A DNA stretch of 64,000 bases from Acidobacteriota bacterium. Lineage in GTDB: Bacteria; Acidobacteriota; Terriglobia; Terriglobales; Acidobacteriaceae. Of this stretch, positions 61,421-64,000 are shown piece after piece; the first letter of the stretch is position 1, and each line of letters starts with the position of its first letter. The position numbers and the translations under genes are program-made. Below the pieces are notes generated by a model, which worked only from the letters and a program-made list of their open reading frames with translations, made no database searches and was not told where the DNA came from. The stretch covers positions 248,001 to 312,000 of the forward strand of contig JABCZI010000005.1 of assembly GCA_013289765.1 (NCBI GenBank). The letters run 5' to 3'.

Positions 61421-61615
61421 TGCCGCATCTTGCGCGGGTGCCGGGTTCGAGGCGGCAGCCTGTTCCGGAAGTTACCTTGGTTCGATGACCGTGGTGATCT
61501 AACTGGTCCTCACAGAATAAGAAACAATTCATGCTGCAATCGGTGTCTTGGCTCGGCGATGTCGGTTGGGTTGAGACATTCGATTTACTTTCGACCATCA
61601 CTTGGGGGATTTTCG

Positions 61616-62053
61616 ATGCGCTATCAATCGCTCGTACTGACATCGATTTTGTTGGCTGCTACGGCTTATGCCAAGGAACCGAAGGCTTATCAGGGTGGCA
61701 AGTTGCTGCAAATGGATTCAGTGCAATGTGGTGTTGACGAAAAGGACGCGAAGAGTTTTACCGGCGAAATGATTGGAACGGATTCCGGCCACAAGAAGAC
61801 GCAGGAACTTCTGTGTCAGGAATATTTGCTGCAGACTGAGAAAGTGATTTACCGGATTCGGCCCAGGGACGGGAAACATCCCGTACTTCTGCCGGTGGGC
61901 GATCAAGCGCAATTCCGCCTCGAGAAAGACAAGATGCTGATGCGCGTCGAAGATCTCGACAACAAAGAACGAGAGTACATTGTGGTATCGATGACGCCGC
62001 GGGCTGACAGCACAGCCGATGCCAGTCCAGTGCGGGCGAACCACCTGCAGTAG
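61616..62053 (+). CDS. Small exported protein of unknown function
   Basis: A 145-residue protein with a signal peptide (M-R-Y-Q-S-L-V-L-T-S-I-L-L-A-A-T-A-Y-A). The mature part is mixed alpha/beta with two cysteines (V-Q-C-G-V-D and L-L-C-Q-E-Y) that may form a disulfide. GGGGGATT lies shortly before the ATG at 61616. I do not recognise the family. Confidence 0.65.
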   Translation: MRYQSLVLTSILLAATAYAKEPKAYQGGKLLQMDSVQCGVDEKDAKSFTGEMIGTDSGHKKTQELLCQEYLLQTEKVIYRIRPRDGKHPVLLPVGDQAQFRLEKDKMLMRVEDLDNKEREYIVVSMTPRADSTADASPVRANHLQ

Positions 62054-62077
62054 CAAGCGAATCTGCTTCGTTGAGTG

Positions 62078-62106
62078 AATGGCGCAGTTCATGGAACTGC
62101 GCCATT
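62078..62106 (+). terminator. Strong hairpin after the small exported protein
   Basis: AATGGCGCAGTTC and GAACTGCGCCATT form a perfect 13-bp stem with a 3-base loop, 25 bases after the stop codon. Only a weak T-tract follows (TGTTTGTTCC), so termination may be partly intrinsic. Confidence 0.65.
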
Positions 62107-62187
62107 GGCCTGTTTGTTCCTTCCCATTGGGTGTGCCAGTACTTCAGTATTTTCCTACATGAGTTGTTTGGGCGGTAGACTGCTGCC

Positions 62188-62781
62188 ATGAGTGGATATT
62201 GTTTTTCTTCTTCCGGATTCGAAGTGCCGGTTCTTGAAACTGAGCGACTGAGATTGCGCGGGCATCGGCTGGATGACTTCGTTTATTGCGCGGCGATGTG
62301 GGCGGATGCTGAGGTTACGCGGTTTATTGGCGGGAAGCCGCTGAGCGACGAGGAGGCGTGGACGAAGTTTCTTCGGTATGCGGGCCACTGGTCTTTGCTT
62401 GGGTTTGGTTATTGGGCGGCGGAGGAAAAGGCGACGGGAAAGTTTGTGGGGGAGATTGGGTTCGCAGACTTCAAGCGCGAGATCGAACCGCCGCTGCGAG
62501 GCGTGCCGGAAATTGGGTGGGTGCTGGTATCGGCGTTTCATGGCAAAGGCTATGCGACTGAAGCGGTGCGCGCGGTTGTGGAATGGGGCGATCGTTATTT
62601 TATAAAGCGTCATCTTGAACAACCGCACGTCGAGCGATCGCGCACGGCGTGCATTATCGCGCCTGATAATCTTGCGTCGATTCGTGTGGCAGAGAAGTGT
62701 GGATACCGGCAATCGCAATTCACGACTTATAAAGGACACGCAGTGCTGATGTTTGTGCGGGAAGCGAAACGTTCTTTATGA
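62188..62781 (+). CDS. GNAT-family N-acetyltransferase (RimJ/RimL type)
   Basis: A 197-residue acetyltransferase. L-E-T-E-R-L-R-L-R-G-H-R-L-D-D opens the RimJ/RimL-like fold; W-V-L-V-S-A-F-H-G-K-G-Y-A-T-E-A-V provides the acetyl-CoA loop (Q/R-x-x-G-x-G/A type), and N-L-A-S-I-R-V-A-E-K-C-G-Y the C-terminal motif. Substrate unknown. Its stop overlaps the ATG of the permease (ATGA), suggesting a functional or at least transcriptional link. Confidence 0.9.
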   Translation: MSGYCFSSSGFEVPVLETERLRLRGHRLDDFVYCAAMWADAEVTRFIGGKPLSDEEAWTKFLRYAGHWSLLGFGYWAAEEKATGKFVGEIGFADFKREIEPPLRGVPEIGWVLVSAFHGKGYATEAVRAVVEWGDRYFIKRHLEQPHVERSRTACIIAPDNLASIRVAEKCGYRQSQFTTYKGHAVLMFVREAKRSL

Positions 62782-64000
62782 ACTCTTCCTCCGGGCCGAC
62801 GGGCCTTTACGCTCCCACGAAGAATTTGCGGAGGATTGGGCTCGTCCCTTTTGTCGCGCTGCTATTCGCGTACTGCGCCGGCGGGCCGTTCTCACTGGAG
62901 TCGATGATCTCGACCTCGGGGCCGGGGCTGGGCCTGACATTCCTTCTGGTGGTGCCGTTGCTGTTCGCCGTCCCGATTGCTTTGGCTACGGCCGAAATGA
63001 CCACACTGATGCCGGTCGAAGGCGGCTTCTACCGCTGGAGCCGCGCCGCGCTGGGAGATTTTTGGGGATTCCAATGCGGCTGGTGGAACTGGACAGGAAC
63101 CTTCTTGATGAGTGCGGCATATGGTGTGGCGATGGCGGACTATCTGGAAGATTGGATGCCGGTGCATTCCCGCGCCGAACACTGGGGCGTGGCGTTCGTT
63201 TTTCTCCTGGTCGTCGCGTATCTGAATGTGAGAGGCATTCATCTGGTCGGGAACCTTACGCTGATCTTGCTGCTGGCAATGTCGGTTCCGCTGGTGATTT
63301 TTGTCGGGCTCGGATTCCGGCATGCGCAGTTTAATCCGTTTCATCCGTTCTTGCCGACGGGCACGCCCTGGCAGGGAGCGTTCGGAGTTGGGTTGGCGAT
63401 TGCGCTGTGGTCGTATGCCGGGTATGAACAGCTCTCGACGGTGATCGAGGAAGTGGAGAATCCAAGCCGGAATTTTCCGATTGGTCTGGCCATAGTAGTT
63501 CCTCTGGCGATTGGGATTTATGTGGTGACGCTGGCGGCGGGGCTGACGGCGCTGGGGAATTGGAAGGAGTGGGAAACTGGATATCTGGTGACGGCGGGCC
63601 GGCTGTTGGGAGGGAACGTGCTGGGCACGTCGATGTTTGTGGCGGCGGTGATTTGCAATTTTGTGTTGCTGGACAGCACTCTGCTTTCGATTACTCGCGT
63701 GCCGCTGACCATGGCGGAAGACGGATATTTTCATCCTGCGCTGGCGAAAGTGAGCGCGCGATATGGCACGCCGGTGCGATCGATCGTGCTCTCGACGGTT
63801 TTCTGCGCGGCGCTGGCGTTCTTCACCGTGCCGCAGCTGATTGGAGTGTATGCGTGGACGCGCATGGCAACGTCGATTGAGACGGTGGTTTCGTTCTGGC
63901 AGCTGAGGAGGAAGTATCCGGATGCGCCGCGGGCATTTCGGGTGGGGGGCGGGATGGTGGGGGCGGTCGTGGTGGTGCTGGCTCCGACGCTGCTGTTTGG
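62778..64000 (+). CDS. APC-family amino acid permease (cut by window edge)
   Basis: At least 407 residues; the frame is open to the window end. It has successive transmembrane helices and the APC signatures L-R-R-I-G-L-V-P-F, A-E-M-T-T-L-M-P-V-E-G-G-F-Y-R-W and A-L-W-S-Y-A-G-Y-E-Q-L-S-T-V-I-E-E-V-E-N-P-S-R-N-F-P. It imports amino acids or polyamines by proton symport or exchange. ATG at 62778 overlaps the GNAT stop. Confidence 0.9.
   Translation, partial: MNSSSGPTGLYAPTKNLRRIGLVPFVALLFAYCAGGPFSLESMISTSGPGLGLTFLLVVPLLFAVPIALATAEMTTLMPVEGGFYRWSRAALGDFWGFQCGWWNWTGTFLMSAAYGVAMADYLEDWMPVHSRAEHWGVAFVFLLVVAYLNVRGIHLVGNLTLILLLAMSVPLVIFVGLGFRHAQFNPFHPFLPTGTPWQGAFGVGLAIALWSYAGYEQLSTVIEEVENPSRNFPIGLAIVVPLAIGIYVVTLAAGLTALGNWKEWETGYLVTAGRLLGGNVLGTSMFVAAVICNFVLLDSTLLSITRVPLTMAEDGYFHPALAKVSARYGTPVRSIVLSTVFCAALAFFTVPQLIGVYAWTRMATSIETVVSFWQLRRKYPDAPRAFRVGGGMVGAVVVVLAPTLLF

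Overview
The window looks like a chromosomal stretch from an Acidobacteriota (Terriglobia-like) bacterium. The main reasons are a roughly 1,300-residue TonB-dependent receptor with an N-terminal carboxypeptidase-regulatory domain (the Oar-like type expanded in that phylum), several small proteins I associate with acidobacterial genomes, REP/RAYT repeat families, a PEP-CTERM protein, and fairly high GC that falls in a few AT-rich islands. This is inference from gene content; there is no rRNA or tRNA gene here to confirm it.

Layout. 0.2-3.2 kb: a Spy-like periplasmic protein, a small membrane protein, and an overlapping FixJ-type response regulator/histidine kinase pair. 3.2-5.2 kb: a REP-associated tyrosine transposase (RAYT), a YeiP/EfpL-type EF-P paralogue, and a truncated second RAYT, arranged as a 364-bp direct repeat around the EF-P gene. 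5.2-16.2 kb: PEP-CTERM protein, CDGSH protein, a Tat-exported spermidine-dehydrogenase-like flavoprotein, a tandem REP cluster, then on the minus strand ThiF-like E1, TonB-dependent receptor, S1/P1-nuclease-like protein and rhomboid protease. 16.2-24.9 kb: an overlapping outer-membrane assembly operon (Omp85/TamA-like, SurA-like chaperone without a PPIase domain, TamB) followed by pcm. 24.9-26.7 kb: a frameshifted gene between inverted repeats, and an acyltransferase.

26.7-40.2 kb: a minus-strand complex I cluster in the order nuoA-C-D-E-F-G-H-J-K-L-M-N. nuoB and nuoI are absent, so the locus cannot build a complete enzyme alone. A tiny zinc-knuckle-like reading frame with an in-frame TGA lies between nuoD and nuoE. 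40.4-47.2 kb: conserved hypothetical, kelch lipoprotein, thiS, a MerR regulator with twin palindromes over its promoter, a small zinc-ribbon protein, a ribBA with a degenerate GTP cyclohydrolase II half, and a TPR protein.

47.4-54 kb: DUF4126 membrane protein, a bacterial eRF1-like protein directly downstream of a fusion of a ribosome-hibernation (HPF/RaiA) domain to a sigma-70-like module (the most interesting locus in the window), an M20 amidohydrolase, then rlpA, a repeat-expanded pyrF and a possible orphan antitoxin. 54-64 kb: thiD, zinc-ribbon membrane protein, TPR protein, beta-propeller protein, PspC-domain protein, alpha/beta hydrolase, aroA, hypotheticals, a GNAT acetyltransferase and an APC permease cut by the window edge.

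The genes are mostly housekeeping: respiration, envelope biogenesis, and thiamine, riboflavin, pyrimidine and aromatic biosynthesis, with repeat-driven remodelling in the first 10 kb. All start-site choices and family calls were made by reading; no similarity search was run.
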